A DNA stretch of 64,000 bases from contig CALMSY010000022.1 in assembly GCA_937872475.1 (NCBI GenBank), forward strand, positions 1-64,000, given 5' to 3'. The notes under the pieces are model-generated. The model was given only the letters and a program-made list of their open reading frames with translations, did no database searches and was not told where the DNA came from. The position numbers and the translations under genes are program-made. The DNA is from 67-14 sp020438345. GTDB lineage: Bacteria; Actinomycetota; Thermoleophilia; Solirubrobacterales; 70-9. This document shows positions 6,945-15,010 of this stretch, piece by piece. How positions within the stretch are numbered: the stretch's first letter is position 1; every line of letters starts with the position of its first letter.

Positions 6945-9522
6945 TCTCGGCCTTTTCGGCATCCGATCCACGATTCCCTTCATCTTCCACCACTTCGGTC
7001 CCTTCGAGCGGTGCTTCGTCGACCGCTGATTCTTCCCCTTCGGTCCCGGTTGCCGCGGTCGTGTTTTGTTCGATCCTGGACTTCGCGGTTTGATCTTTCT
7101 TCTTGTTCTTCTTGCGGCGGCGCTTCTTGCTGCCCTTCGGGAAGTTCCTGAGCAGCTCGCGGGCGACCGCGGAAGGCTTTCGGGCCATCCTCATCCGGGC
7201 GCCACGCAGAACTTCTTCGCCCTCCGGGGTGTGAGCCACCGCGGCAGCAAGCAGTGAAACGCCGAGGCGGCGGTCCTGCTTGCGAGAAGCCTGGACCAGC
7301 TTGCGGGCATTCTTGCCGTGGGCCCGGCCGGCGGAGTTGACCAGCAGGCCGAGCAGACGTTTGGTTTCCGGCCAGCGCTGAACCGCATATTCCTCATGGA
7401 GGTCACGGGTATATGACGCGAGTCGCCAGACCCAGGCCTGGGCCTGGTCACGACGGCCGATCCTCTTGTCGACCAGGGCCTGCAGGAGGACCTTGGTGCC
7501 GGCCCGCTTGTCGTCACGACCCCAGGTCCCGACTATGTCGATCGCGTCGTCGAATGCCTCGGGATCCTTCAGGTTCGCTATCTCGCCCAGGGCCTTGATC
7601 CTGAGCTGCGCGTTGCGGTTGCGCTGGACGCAGGTGATCAGATAACGGCGCCGCAGCTCTTTGGTCTGGTCGTGCTGGAGCATGGCCTTCGCGCGGCGCC
7701 AGCCCTGGGTGGTGACTCGCGCTCCGGCCAGGGCAGCCCAGACATGCTGCTCGGCGTAGTCGAGGTTCTCGACCGCGATCCTCCAGATATCCCGTTCCAG
7801 TACCTCAATACGCCGCTGCGGATCATCCGAGACCGGAACGATGCGACGTTCAACCCGCACCTTGCGACCCCGGCCCCGCCGGACGGGGCCGACCACAATC
7901 GCACCGCCGCGGTACACGTCCCGGTCAAGCAGGCTGTGCAGGGTGACGATCGATTCGTCATGGGTGGTCGCCGGATGGACGAAATCAATGACCAGACCAG
8001 CTTCCTTGGAGGGAGAACGGCGGGTCACGCGGCCGACCCTCTGCTGATAGATCCGCTTTGAAGCGGTCGGTGCCAGGTGCATGCAGATGGTCGCCCGCGG
8101 TGAGTTCCATCCTTCAGCCAGCAGCTGGGCGTTGCAGAGCACGTCCACCTCACCCCGCTCGAAAGCAGCCAGGGTGTCGGAAAGTTCGCGTTTCGGAGTC
8201 TCACCCGAGACCGCCTTGGCGTTGATGCCGAACTCCTGGAAGGCGGCGGCGACGTTCTTCGCGTGTTGGACGCCGGCCGTGTAAAGGACGCCCGGAGCCT
8301 TGCGGAAGCGTGACTTGTAAAGATCGGCGATCGCCATGTTGAACGGTGCCTGGTCAAGCAGCTTGGCCAGTTCTTCCTGATCGAAATCCTGGTCCACTTC
8401 GCCCTTGCGGAGCGGCACCTTGGCGATCGTGCGGACACCCGGTCCGGGGGGGATTCGGAGGCACCGGAGCGGTGCGATCACGCCACGACGGGCCGCCTGG
8501 GCGAGGTCGAAGCGGGAAGTCTGGGTGGGGAAGAGATCGGCGACGTGACGGGCGATCAGGGCGCCGGTTGCGGTCATGCCGATGTAAACCGGTCCCGGCA
8601 TCGAGCGTATGCAGGCGGAGGTCTTCTCGCCCAGGGCTGTGTGGGCCTCGTCGCAGATGATCACCGAGTACGCATCGGAAACCCGCTTGGCGTTACGGAC
8701 GAACCACTGGTACGTCTCGACCGTGACCGGGCCGTCGGCTTCATCTTTGCCATCGAGCAGCGGTGGCCGGAGACGGTCCTTGTATCCCCGGTCCGAAATC
8801 TCGCCAATGAACTGGTCGACCAGGTTGCGACGGTGGGTGAGAATCAGTACTCCGCCGGTGCGGGTTGCGTCGATAAAGCCAACCGCAGCCACTGTCTTGC
8901 CCGCGCCGGTCGCGTGTTCAAACCAGAAGCGGCGGGCAGCACCGGGGTCATCCGGAGCCTCTTCGACTTCGCTTTCTTCTGCCTCGCTTATCTCGGCCCC
9001 GTCAACCCAGTCGACGGGTTCCTCGTCCTCGTCGATCTCCTCGTCGAGTTCTTCCGCGTCTTGGTCCTCCTCTGACACATCAACATCAACCGGGTCCGAG
9101 GCTGGTTCCTCCGGGACAGGTTCCACCGCGGGCTCTTCTTCCAGGTCCACTTCCAGCGGTTCCTCGACTGCGTTGACCTGCTGTTCGGCCAGCAGCTCGG
9201 TCAGGGTGCCTGAAAGAGCGTCGATCTGATGGGGGTTGAGCTCCGCTCCATCCTTGAGCGTGGGGGGCTCCTGTCCGATCAGGCGTTCGAGGCCAAGCAG
9301 CAGCGAGAAGTTGCGCCGCCACTCGACCGAAGGTTCGGTCAGTCCGGCGTCGAGTTCGGCGATCGCGGCATCGAAGGCCCGACGCCGCGCGGTCCCGGGC
9401 ACGAGAGCCTCGGGGCCGTCGCCATTCAGCAGCAGTGCTTCACGCGCGAATTCCGACGCGCGTTTGATGTCTTTCTTTGAGGGAGCCGCAGTAGGTGCGG
9501 GTGCTGCAGTAGTCGGGGCCAA
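6916..9522 (-). CDS. Superfamily II DEAD/DEAH-type helicase with long acidic insert
   Basis: This large protein is about 868 residues from a TTG start at 9522. Helicase motifs run in order: Q-like NPHQIDAL (about 96-103), Walker A ATGAGKT (204-210), DEAH in VIICDEAHTALG, motif III TATGA, and motif VI QQRVGRVTRR. The fold resembles the UvrB/type III restriction-like branch that remodels DNA or RNA. About 80 residues with 39 Asp/Glu and no Lys/Arg separate the Q-like motif from Walker A, and the C terminus has a Lys/Arg block followed by an acidic tail. The reading frame extends to a GTG at 9672, only 8 bases from the divergent gene; the TTG at 9522 has GAAGG upstream and leaves room for promoters. 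The substrate is unknown. Confidence 0.85.
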   Translation of the reverse strand: MAPTTAAPAPTAAPSKKDIKRASEFAREALLLNGDGPEALVPGTARRRAFDAAIAELDAGLTEPSVEWRRNFSLLLGLERLIGQEPPTLKDGAELNPHQIDALSGTLTELLAEQQVNAVEEPLEVDLEEEPAVEPVPEEPASDPVDVDVSEEDQDAEELDEEIDEDEEPVDWVDGAEISEAEESEVEEAPDDPGAARRFWFEHATGAGKTVAAVGFIDATRTGGVLILTHRRNLVDQFIGEISDRGYKDRLRPPLLDGKDEADGPVTVETYQWFVRNAKRVSDAYSVIICDEAHTALGEKTSACIRSMPGPVYIGMTATGALIARHVADLFPTQTSRFDLAQAARRGVIAPLRCLRIPPGPGVRTIAKVPLRKGEVDQDFDQEELAKLLDQAPFNMAIADLYKSRFRKAPGVLYTAGVQHAKNVAAAFQEFGINAKAVSGETPKRELSDTLAAFERGEVDVLCNAQLLAEGWNSPRATICMHLAPTASKRIYQQRVGRVTRRSPSKEAGLVIDFVHPATTHDESIVTLHSLLDRDVYRGGAIVVGPVRRGRGRKVRVERRIVPVSDDPQRRIEVLERDIWRIAVENLDYAEQHVWAALAGARVTTQGWRRAKAMLQHDQTKELRRRYLITCVQRNRNAQLRIKALGEIANLKDPEAFDDAIDIVGTWGRDDKRAGTKVLLQALVDKRIGRRDQAQAWVWRLASYTRDLHEEYAVQRWPETKRLLGLLVNSAGRAHGKNARKLVQASRKQDRRLGVSLLAAAVAHTPEGEEVLRGARMRMARKPSAVARELLRNFPKGSKKRRRKKNKKKDQTAKSRIEQNTTAATGTEGEESAVDEAPLEGTEVVEDEGNRGSDAEKAENEEPTEDSA

Positions 9523-9632
9523 CTTAGCCTTCGCAAGTGATCCGAACCTGGCAATACAACCTGGCCCGGATGAGTAGGTGATCGAAGATCTCCGACGAAG
9601 ACGCTTGACGGACTGCCGCCGGATTTCTCCGT

Positions 9633-9652
9633 GATCCGCGAAGTGGCGGATC
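9633..9652. repeat. 7-bp perfect inverted repeat in a divergent intergenic region
   Basis: GATCCGC, six bases (GAAGTG), then GCGGATC, between the helicase start (9522) and the thioredoxin start (9680). It could be an operator for either gene. Nothing else is clear in the 157-base gap. Confidence 0.35.
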
Positions 9653-9679
9653 GAACATCTGTATTTAATCACTGTTGCA

Positions 9680-10270
9680 ATGAATTCGGCTTCTCACAGA
9701 CGGCTTCTGGTCCTGATGCTGCTTGGCGCGGCCCTGGCGGCAGTGATCGCTACCGGTTGTGGACCTGGGGATGAAGAGGCCGTTCCAGCCCCTGACTATG
9801 CGAAAAAGCTGGCCGGTTCGCCGCCCCCTCTGGCCGATCTGCACGCCGAGTCGGACGAGCTTCTGTCGGGTGGAGTCGACGCGTTCAACGGCCAGCTTGC
9901 GGAGCTGAAGGGATTTCCGGTGGTGGTAAATGTGTGGGCTTCCTGGTGCGTCCCCTGCCGCAACGAGTTTCCGTTGTTTCAGAGTGCCTCCGCCCGGATG
10001 GGCAGAAATGTGGCGTTTCTCGGTGTGAATTCGAACGACGACGAGGATGCCGCCGCGACCTTCCTCTCGACCCACTCCGTCCCCTATCCGAGCTTTTCTG
10101 ATCCGGATCAGAGCATCGCCAAGGCCGTTGGCGCGTCTCACGGAATCCCTGCCACTGCCTTCTACAACGCCGACGGCGAGCAGACGATCGTCAAACATGG
10201 AGAGTTCAGGGACCAGGCTGAACTCGACCAGTACATCCGCCAATACGCAACAGGTTCAGGCAGCAGTTGA
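9680..10270 (+). CDS. TlpA-like thioredoxin-fold lipoprotein
   Basis: This 196-residue protein has a lipobox ending at C27 (AVIATGC), placing the mature protein on the outer face of the membrane. The thioredoxin fold carries the active site WASWCVPC (C90, C93) followed by NEFPLF, and a cis-proline region HGIPATAF. This is the TlpA/ResA redoxin type that reduces disulfides outside the cytoplasm, often for cytochrome c maturation or extracytoplasmic proteins. No cytochrome maturation genes are nearby, so the partner is unknown. It is divergent from the helicase and 23 bases upstream of the NfeD gene. Confidence 0.88.
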   Translation: MNSASHRRLLVLMLLGAALAAVIATGCGPGDEEAVPAPDYAKKLAGSPPPLADLHAESDELLSGGVDAFNGQLAELKGFPVVVNVWASWCVPCRNEFPLFQSASARMGRNVAFLGVNSNDDEDAAATFLSTHSVPYPSFSDPDQSIAKAVGASHGIPATAFYNADGEQTIVKHGEFRDQAELDQYIRQYATGSGSS

Positions 10271-10280
10271 GCCGGACCTA

Positions 10281-10286
10281 TACGCT
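10281..10286 (+). promoter_or_regulatory. -10-like TACGCT for a leaderless start at 10294
   Basis: TACGCT is followed by seven bases and the GTG at 10294. No Shine-Dalgarno is visible. Confidence 0.42.
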
Positions 10287-10293
10287 CGCCTGA

Positions 10294-10908
10294 GTGGAAC
10301 TGGACGATCCGACACTCGTATTCCTCCTGCTGACCCTCGGCATGGTCGGGGTCGGGGTCGAGGCGATGACGCCAGGGGGGATCATTCCGGCCGTCCTCGG
10401 GATCATCGCCCTGGTCTTCGGAGTGATCGGCCTGGTCAACATCGGGCCGACAGCGATCGGCATCGGCCTGCTTCTGCTGGCGATTGTTCTGTTCATTGCC
10501 GCCGTGGCGTTGCGCCTCTATCGGCCGCTCTCGATGCTCGGGGTGATCTCGCTGGTCGCATCCGGGATCTGGATGTTCGACCGGCAGACCGACCCGACAT
10601 CGATCATCGCGGTGACGATCGGGTCGGTGGCACTCGGGTTCTTCATGCTCTTTGTGATCGAAAGGGCCAGCCGGGTGAAGGAAGCACCGGTCCGCTACGG
10701 GCCTGAAGACCTGGTCGGCATGGAAGGTGAGGTCCGGGTGCCCCTGCGGCCGGACGGTCAGGTCTTCGTTGACGGGGCCCTGTGGCAGGCTCGACTCGCA
10801 GACCAGGACGGCCGGCTTGGTTCGGGTGAGCGGATCACGGTTACAGAAGTAAAGGGTCTGACTTTGATGGTCAGCGCCAAATCAGCTTCAACTGAAGGAG
10901 ACAACTAG
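10294..10908 (+). CDS. NfeD-family membrane protein
   Basis: This 204-residue protein has four hydrophobic segments in the first two thirds (for example LGMVGVGVEAMTPGG, then a long stretch around residues 40-75) and a C-terminal soluble beta-barrel (about residues 140-200, GMEGEVRVPLRPDGQVFVDG) of the OB-fold NfeDC type. NfeD proteins are almost always encoded beside a slipin/stomatin, as here: the slipin starts two bases after this gene. The short form lacks the ClpP-like protease domain. The pair probably organises membrane microdomains or membrane protein quality control. Confidence 0.88.
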   Translation: MELDDPTLVFLLLTLGMVGVGVEAMTPGGIIPAVLGIIALVFGVIGLVNIGPTAIGIGLLLLAIVLFIAAVALRLYRPLSMLGVISLVASGIWMFDRQTDPTSIIAVTIGSVALGFFMLFVIERASRVKEAPVRYGPEDLVGMEGEVRVPLRPDGQVFVDGALWQARLADQDGRLGSGERITVTEVKGLTLMVSAKSASTEGDN

Positions 10909-10910
10909 AG

Positions 10911-11753
10911 ATGGCAGTACTCGGAACCCTCATCGTGATCCTCGCGATTTTCGCCCTGATTGTTCTTTTCTCGGCGATCAAGATCCTCCGCGAGTACGAA
11001 CGCGGGGTGATTTTCCGTCTCGGTCGTCTGATTGACCAGAAGGGACCAGGCCTGATCCTGCTGATCCCGTTCATTGACCGCATGGTCAAGATCGACCTGC
11101 GGACAGTCACCCTGAACATTCCGCCCCAGGAAGTGATCACCCGCGACAACGTTCCCACTTCGGTCAACGCGGTCTGTTACTTCCGGGTTGTCGATCCGAA
11201 CAAGGCGATCACCGACGTCGAGAACTACCTGATCGCCACTTCTCAGATTTCACAGACCTCCCTCCGTGCTGTGCTCGGCAAAGCCGAACTCGACGAGATC
11301 CTCGCTGAAAGGGAACGTCTCAACGAGTCGTTGCAGAAGATCATCGACGAGCAGACCGAGCCCTGGGGCGTCAAGGTCACCACAGTCGAAATCAAGGACG
11401 TTGAAATTCCGGAGCAGATGCAGCGGGCAATGGCCCGACAGGCAGAGGCCGAACGTGAACGCCGCGCCAAGATCATCAACTCCGAAGGCGAATACCAGGC
11501 TGCCGAGAAACTCACCGACGCCGCTGACATCATCAGCCGCAATCCGGCGTCTCTCCAGCTGCGCTACCTGCAGACCCTGCTCGAAATCAGCGGCAACCAG
11601 AACTCAACGGTGATCTTCCCGCTGCCAATGGACCTGATTTCCGCCTTCCAGCAGACCCTGGGAAGCATCGCGGATGGCGAGTCCGGCTCCAGCAGACCCT
11701 TCCGCCCGACAATCGGTGGGTCGGCCCCGGAAGATCCTCCGGCCGGCACCTGA
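10911..11753 (+). CDS. Slipin / stomatin-like SPFH-domain membrane protein
   Basis: The 280-residue protein has one N-terminal membrane segment (about residues 3-25), then the SPFH signature EYERGVIFRLGRL, DLRTVTLNIPPQEVITRDNVP and a C-terminal heptad-rich helix (about residues 165-200, with QAEAERERRAKIINSEGEYQAA) that drives oligomerisation. The Shine-Dalgarno GAAGGAG sits before the ATG. It is coupled to the upstream nfeD-type gene. Slipins scaffold membrane microdomains and partner with NfeD proteins; no enzymatic activity is expected. Confidence 0.92.
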   Translation: MAVLGTLIVILAIFALIVLFSAIKILREYERGVIFRLGRLIDQKGPGLILLIPFIDRMVKIDLRTVTLNIPPQEVITRDNVPTSVNAVCYFRVVDPNKAITDVENYLIATSQISQTSLRAVLGKAELDEILAERERLNESLQKIIDEQTEPWGVKVTTVEIKDVEIPEQMQRAMARQAEAERERRAKIINSEGEYQAAEKLTDAADIISRNPASLQLRYLQTLLEISGNQNSTVIFPLPMDLISAFQQTLGSIADGESGSSRPFRPTIGGSAPEDPPAGT

Positions 11754-11763
11754 ACCAGCTGAT

Positions 11764-12837
11764 TTGAGTTCACCTGAAGTCAGGATCGACCAGCTGACCG
11801 GGGGCCGGGTCCTGGTCGCACCCGGCAGGGCAGGCCGACCCGATGACTTCACGGCAGGTGACTGGCGGCCGTCAACCGGCGAAGGCTGTCCGTTTTGTGA
11901 AGGCAACGAGTCCGCAACGCCGCCCGAGACCGAAGCGGAACGGCCGGATTCGGGAGAGGCGAACGGACCGGGCTGGGTGAGTCGGACGGTCCCCAATCTT
12001 TACCCGGCCGTATCGCGTCCGGAGGGTGAGGCCGATGACCCGGAAGCCGTTCGCAAACTGCCGGACCGGGCCGGAGCGGAATCCAGCGCGTTTTCCAGCC
12101 CGGCGGATCCGCTGCTTGCCTCAGGTCGTGGCAGTGAACCGGACATGTTCGCCTCCCGGCCCGCAGTTGGTGCCCACGAGGTGATCATCAACTCGCCGGA
12201 ACATGTGGCATCCATTGCTGATCTGGACGACGCGGCTCTCGCCGCTGCGGCAAGGGCCTGGCGCAGCCGCATGCGTGCCCATCAGGACTCTGCGTACGTT
12301 CAGCTGATTCTCAACCAGGGCCCGGCATCCGGAGCTTCGCTTGAACACAGCCACGCCCAGCTCGGAGCGATGGAGTTCGTGCCGCCGGCAGTGGCCCGCG
12401 AGCGGGAACGGGTGGGTGCCTATCGGGAACGTACCGCCGGGGCCAGCCTGCTCGGTGAGATCCTTCGGGAGGAGATCCGCCGAGGCGATCGCCTTGTGGC
12501 AATCGACGACGAAGTCGCTCTGGTCTGTCCATGGGCCTCCCGTCACCCCTATGAGATGCGGCTGATCCCCCGGCGCCCGATCGCCAGGTTCGAGGAAGAC
12601 GAGGGTGGTGTCGAGATGCTGGGCAGGGCGGTGCGTGCGCTGACCGGGCTTTTCGGCGACCCATGCCAGCTCAACCTCTGGGTGCGGACAGCCCCCCGGG
12701 GGGTAGAGCATTTTCACTGGCATCTCGACCTGATCCCAAGGCTGGAACCCGCCTCGGCCTTCGAGATGGCGACCGGGGTGGACATCAATATCGTCACCCC
12801 GGAATCAGCCGCCGAAACCCTCCGTGATGCGCTGTGA
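11764..12837 (+). CDS. Galactose-1-phosphate uridylyltransferase-like protein (HIT superfamily)
   Basis: The 357-residue product carries CPFCEGNESATPPE near the N terminus, matching the zinc-site segment of GalT, and the nucleophilic-histidine motif HSHAQ (H195, H197, Q199). A second HFHWHLDLIP block follows near the C terminus. GalT exchanges UMP between UDP-glucose and galactose-1-phosphate through a uridylylated histidine. The sugar specificity of this divergent actinobacterial group is untested. I chose the TTG at 11764, 10 bases after the slipin stop; an ATG at 11674 would overlap the slipin by 80 bases. Confidence 0.75.
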   Translation: MSSPEVRIDQLTGGRVLVAPGRAGRPDDFTAGDWRPSTGEGCPFCEGNESATPPETEAERPDSGEANGPGWVSRTVPNLYPAVSRPEGEADDPEAVRKLPDRAGAESSAFSSPADPLLASGRGSEPDMFASRPAVGAHEVIINSPEHVASIADLDDAALAAAARAWRSRMRAHQDSAYVQLILNQGPASGASLEHSHAQLGAMEFVPPAVARERERVGAYRERTAGASLLGEILREEIRRGDRLVAIDDEVALVCPWASRHPYEMRLIPRRPIARFEEDEGGVEMLGRAVRALTGLFGDPCQLNLWVRTAPRGVEHFHWHLDLIPRLEPASAFEMATGVDINIVTPESAAETLRDAL

Positions 12838-12862
12838 GACCGGACCGATGGGCCCGTGCGAG

Positions 12863-12868
12863 TAGGCT
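12863..12868 (+). promoter_or_regulatory. -10-like TAGGCT for a leaderless start at 12875
   Basis: TAGGCT, six bases (CCGCCG), then ATG at 12875. There is no Shine-Dalgarno. Confidence 0.5.
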
Positions 12869-12874
12869 CCGCCG

Positions 12875-13567
12875 ATGCCAATAGATAACCGACCGTTTCC
12901 CCGTTTCGTCGCCGATGCTTCCCGCCACGGTATTCCGCACGGCCGTTTCGCCGAACGTCTCACGGCAGCATTCAAAGACGCCTGTGGTCAGATCGCGGAC
13001 CTGCCGCAGGGAACGGTGATCCCGGACTCGTTCACCTGGTTCCCGGAACGGGCCTGGAGCGGCCGTGTCTGGATTCCCGCAGCAGGCGAAACCGAAGCGG
13101 TGATCGAAGAAGGCGGGGAGCCGGAAACGATCGAGCTCTATGGCTTTGTGAGTTTCATCCAGCCGGAAGGTGGCGACCCGGCCGACTTCAGGGCCTCGGC
13201 GGATTTCACCGACATCATCGCCGCCGACAACCCCGACTGGACCATCGATATCTCGGATGAGGTGATCGGAACCTGGCATGGAGAGGAGGGCCGGGAAGCG
13301 GCGATGACCCTGGTCTGGGGCCGTTCGCTGGTCAGGGAAGCCTTCGCGGTGACCGCGGAGCTGGATGAAGTCACGGTTGATCAGGATCCCCTGTTCGGAG
13401 AGCAGTCATCGCAGGCAGACAGGTTCACTCTGATCGCCCCGGATGCCCTGAAGAACTATGGGGACGACGCCTTTCTTGAAATCAGGCTTTGGACTTCACG
13501 CGGTAAGGAAGTGGCTCGCGAGTCCCTCTACGAGATCGAGCAACCAGTGAGTCCGGACGAGGAGTGA
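12875..13567 (+). CDS. Conserved-looking protein of unknown function
   Basis: This 230-residue acidic protein has no signal peptide or membrane segment, so it should be cytoplasmic. It shows regular beta-strand patterns (IELYGFVSFIQPEGG, MTLVWGRSLVREAF) and several tryptophans, but no catalytic motif I recognise. It starts after a convincing leaderless -10 box and lies 90 bases before the baeRF/VLRF1-type gene on the same strand. Function is unknown. Confidence 0.7.
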   Translation: MPIDNRPFPRFVADASRHGIPHGRFAERLTAAFKDACGQIADLPQGTVIPDSFTWFPERAWSGRVWIPAAGETEAVIEEGGEPETIELYGFVSFIQPEGGDPADFRASADFTDIIAADNPDWTIDISDEVIGTWHGEEGREAAMTLVWGRSLVREAFAVTAELDEVTVDQDPLFGEQSSQADRFTLIAPDALKNYGDDAFLEIRLWTSRGKEVARESLYEIEQPVSPDEE

Positions 13568-13657
13568 GTCCCGGGGAACTTGACCGGCCGGATTGCCGGG
13601 GGTTGCGGTGAAGTCCGCAGACCGGAGCCGGACTGCCAATTCTGCTTTGATCAGCGG

Positions 13658-14815
13658 ATGAACAAGTCGAGACTTCAGGAACTCCGTGAACTGGTGGACC
13701 GCGACACCGGGGGAACCGTGCTCTCGGTTTTCGTTCGCACTGACCCGAGGGACCCGGAGAACAGCAGTGAACATCCGGGATGGACAATCAGCCTGAAGAA
13801 CGGGATCCGCGAAGCGATCGCGGCGATCGAGCCCGGCCACGAATCTCATCAGGCCGCGTTGAAGCTGGCAGCGGAAGCAGAACGCCGCCTGCAGTCTGCC
13901 TCGGCCGCGGAGCGCGGCCGCAGCGTTGCGTTGTTCCTCGGGGCGGACGGTTCGATCGACGAGTTCCACACTTTCCAGATTCCGGTCCGCCAGGGTTACG
14001 TCACCTTTGATTCGGGACCTGTCGTCTGGCCGATGGTCGATGTGATCGATCGGGGCCAGCGCACGGGCATCGTTCTGATGAGCAACGACCACATCCGTCT
14101 GCTCGAGTGGTTCGACGGCAACGCGCACGACATCGAAGCCTCGACTTACGATCTCGAACTCGGTGACTGGAAGGACTATCGCGGTGCTGCCCGCGCCAAC
14201 CCGACACGCGGTCAACAGTCGGTAGTGAACACCGACGCGTTCAAGGATCGGGTGAAGGTGTGGCGGAACAAGTTCACCAAGGACTCCGCGGTCTCAATCG
14301 CCGAAGCGGCCGAGGATCTCGACTTCGAGCGGCTAATCGTCTGCGCTGACGGTGAACTCGGGACCGGGTTCGAGGCCGCGGTGCCGGATTCGCTGCGCGA
14401 GCGGTTGATCGACATCGTTCCGGTGAACCTGATCGACCAGTCGGCGAACGAAGTGGCGGACCACCTCGACGAACGCCTGCGGGAAGACTGGCGAAAGTCG
14501 GTCGGGGAGGTGGCGGAACAGGCTCTGTCCAGAGTCAAGGCGGCCGACCGGGGAACCGGCGGACCGGACGAAACACTGCTCGCGTTGAGCGAAGGACGGG
14601 TCAGCCACCTGATTTTCGACCCTTACCTGGAGACCAAAGCGGACACGCTCTCCGATGGTGCCCGGGAGGCGATTGAAGCTGCGGGTGAAGCGTCGATCCA
14701 GGAAGCCCTGGTCGAGCTGGCTCTGCGTACCGATGCCCGGATCAGCTCGGCTTCGGTTGAAGAGGTCCCGGCCCTCGCTGAAACTGGCGGCATCCTCGCC
14801 CTGCTGCGTTACTGA
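13658..14815 (+). CDS. eRF1-like (baeRF / VLRF1-type) release-factor-domain protein
   Basis: This 385-residue protein has the length and layout of bacterial proteins related to archaeo-eukaryotic release factor 1: an N-terminal alpha/beta domain (SVFVRTDPRDPEN, SVALFLGADG), a middle RNase H-like domain and a C-terminal L7Ae-like part (VSHLIFDPYLETKAD). The diagnostic loop is TRGQQS (GQQS at 185-188), followed by a basic amphipathic helix with F and R as in eRF1's GGQS-RF segment; the second glycine of GGQ is replaced by Gln. Relatives are proposed to release peptides or tRNA from stalled ribosomes. I chose the ATG at 13658; an upstream alternative at 13580 gives an unlikely Cys-rich extension. 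The family call is by pattern only. Confidence 0.7.
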   Translation: MNKSRLQELRELVDRDTGGTVLSVFVRTDPRDPENSSEHPGWTISLKNGIREAIAAIEPGHESHQAALKLAAEAERRLQSASAAERGRSVALFLGADGSIDEFHTFQIPVRQGYVTFDSGPVVWPMVDVIDRGQRTGIVLMSNDHIRLLEWFDGNAHDIEASTYDLELGDWKDYRGAARANPTRGQQSVVNTDAFKDRVKVWRNKFTKDSAVSIAEAAEDLDFERLIVCADGELGTGFEAAVPDSLRERLIDIVPVNLIDQSANEVADHLDERLREDWRKSVGEVAEQALSRVKAADRGTGGPDETLLALSEGRVSHLIFDPYLETKADTLSDGAREAIEAAGEASIQEALVELALRTDARISSASVEEVPALAETGGILALLRY

Positions 14816-14841
14816 ATTCCCGGCCTCGGCTACTCCGACTC

Positions 14842-14872
14842 CCGTGGGGACCGGCTTCTTCGGTCCCCACGG
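14842..14872 (+). terminator. Strong 12-bp hairpin between the eRF1-like gene and tRNA-Arg
   Basis: CCGTGGGGACCG and CGGTCCCCACGG pair perfectly around a 7-base loop (GCTTCTT). Only a weak T-rich tract follows. It lies just after the stop at 14815 and before the tRNA, so it is likely a terminator. Confidence 0.65.
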
Positions 14873-14888
14873 ATAGCATCTTTCTCCG

Positions 14889-14962
14889 GCCCCGATAGCT
14901 CAGCTGGATAGAGCGTCCGCCTCCTAAGCGGAAGGCCGCTGGTTCGAATCCAGCTCGGGGCG
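14889..14962 (+). tRNA. tRNA-Arg (anticodon CCU)
   Basis: The cloverleaf is complete. The acceptor stem is GCCCCGA (14889-14895) with TCGGGGC (14955-14961), then discriminator G. The D stem is GCTC/GAGC, and the anticodon stem TCCGC/GCGGA encloses loop CTCCTAA with anticodon CCT at 14923-14925. The T arm has GGTTCGAATCC. The 3' CCA is not encoded. It reads the rare arginine codon AGG. Confidence 0.95.
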
Positions 14963-15010
14963 TTTCTGCGGTTCGCCGCCGGGCGGGCCGGCCCGTGATG
15001 AGGGGGTTGC

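Noticed and set aside
9523..9672. 50-residue extension of the helicase from a GTG at 9672
   Set aside because: It would leave only 7 bases to the divergent thioredoxin gene, and its sequence has no structure or ribosome site; the TTG at 9522 has GAAGG upstream.
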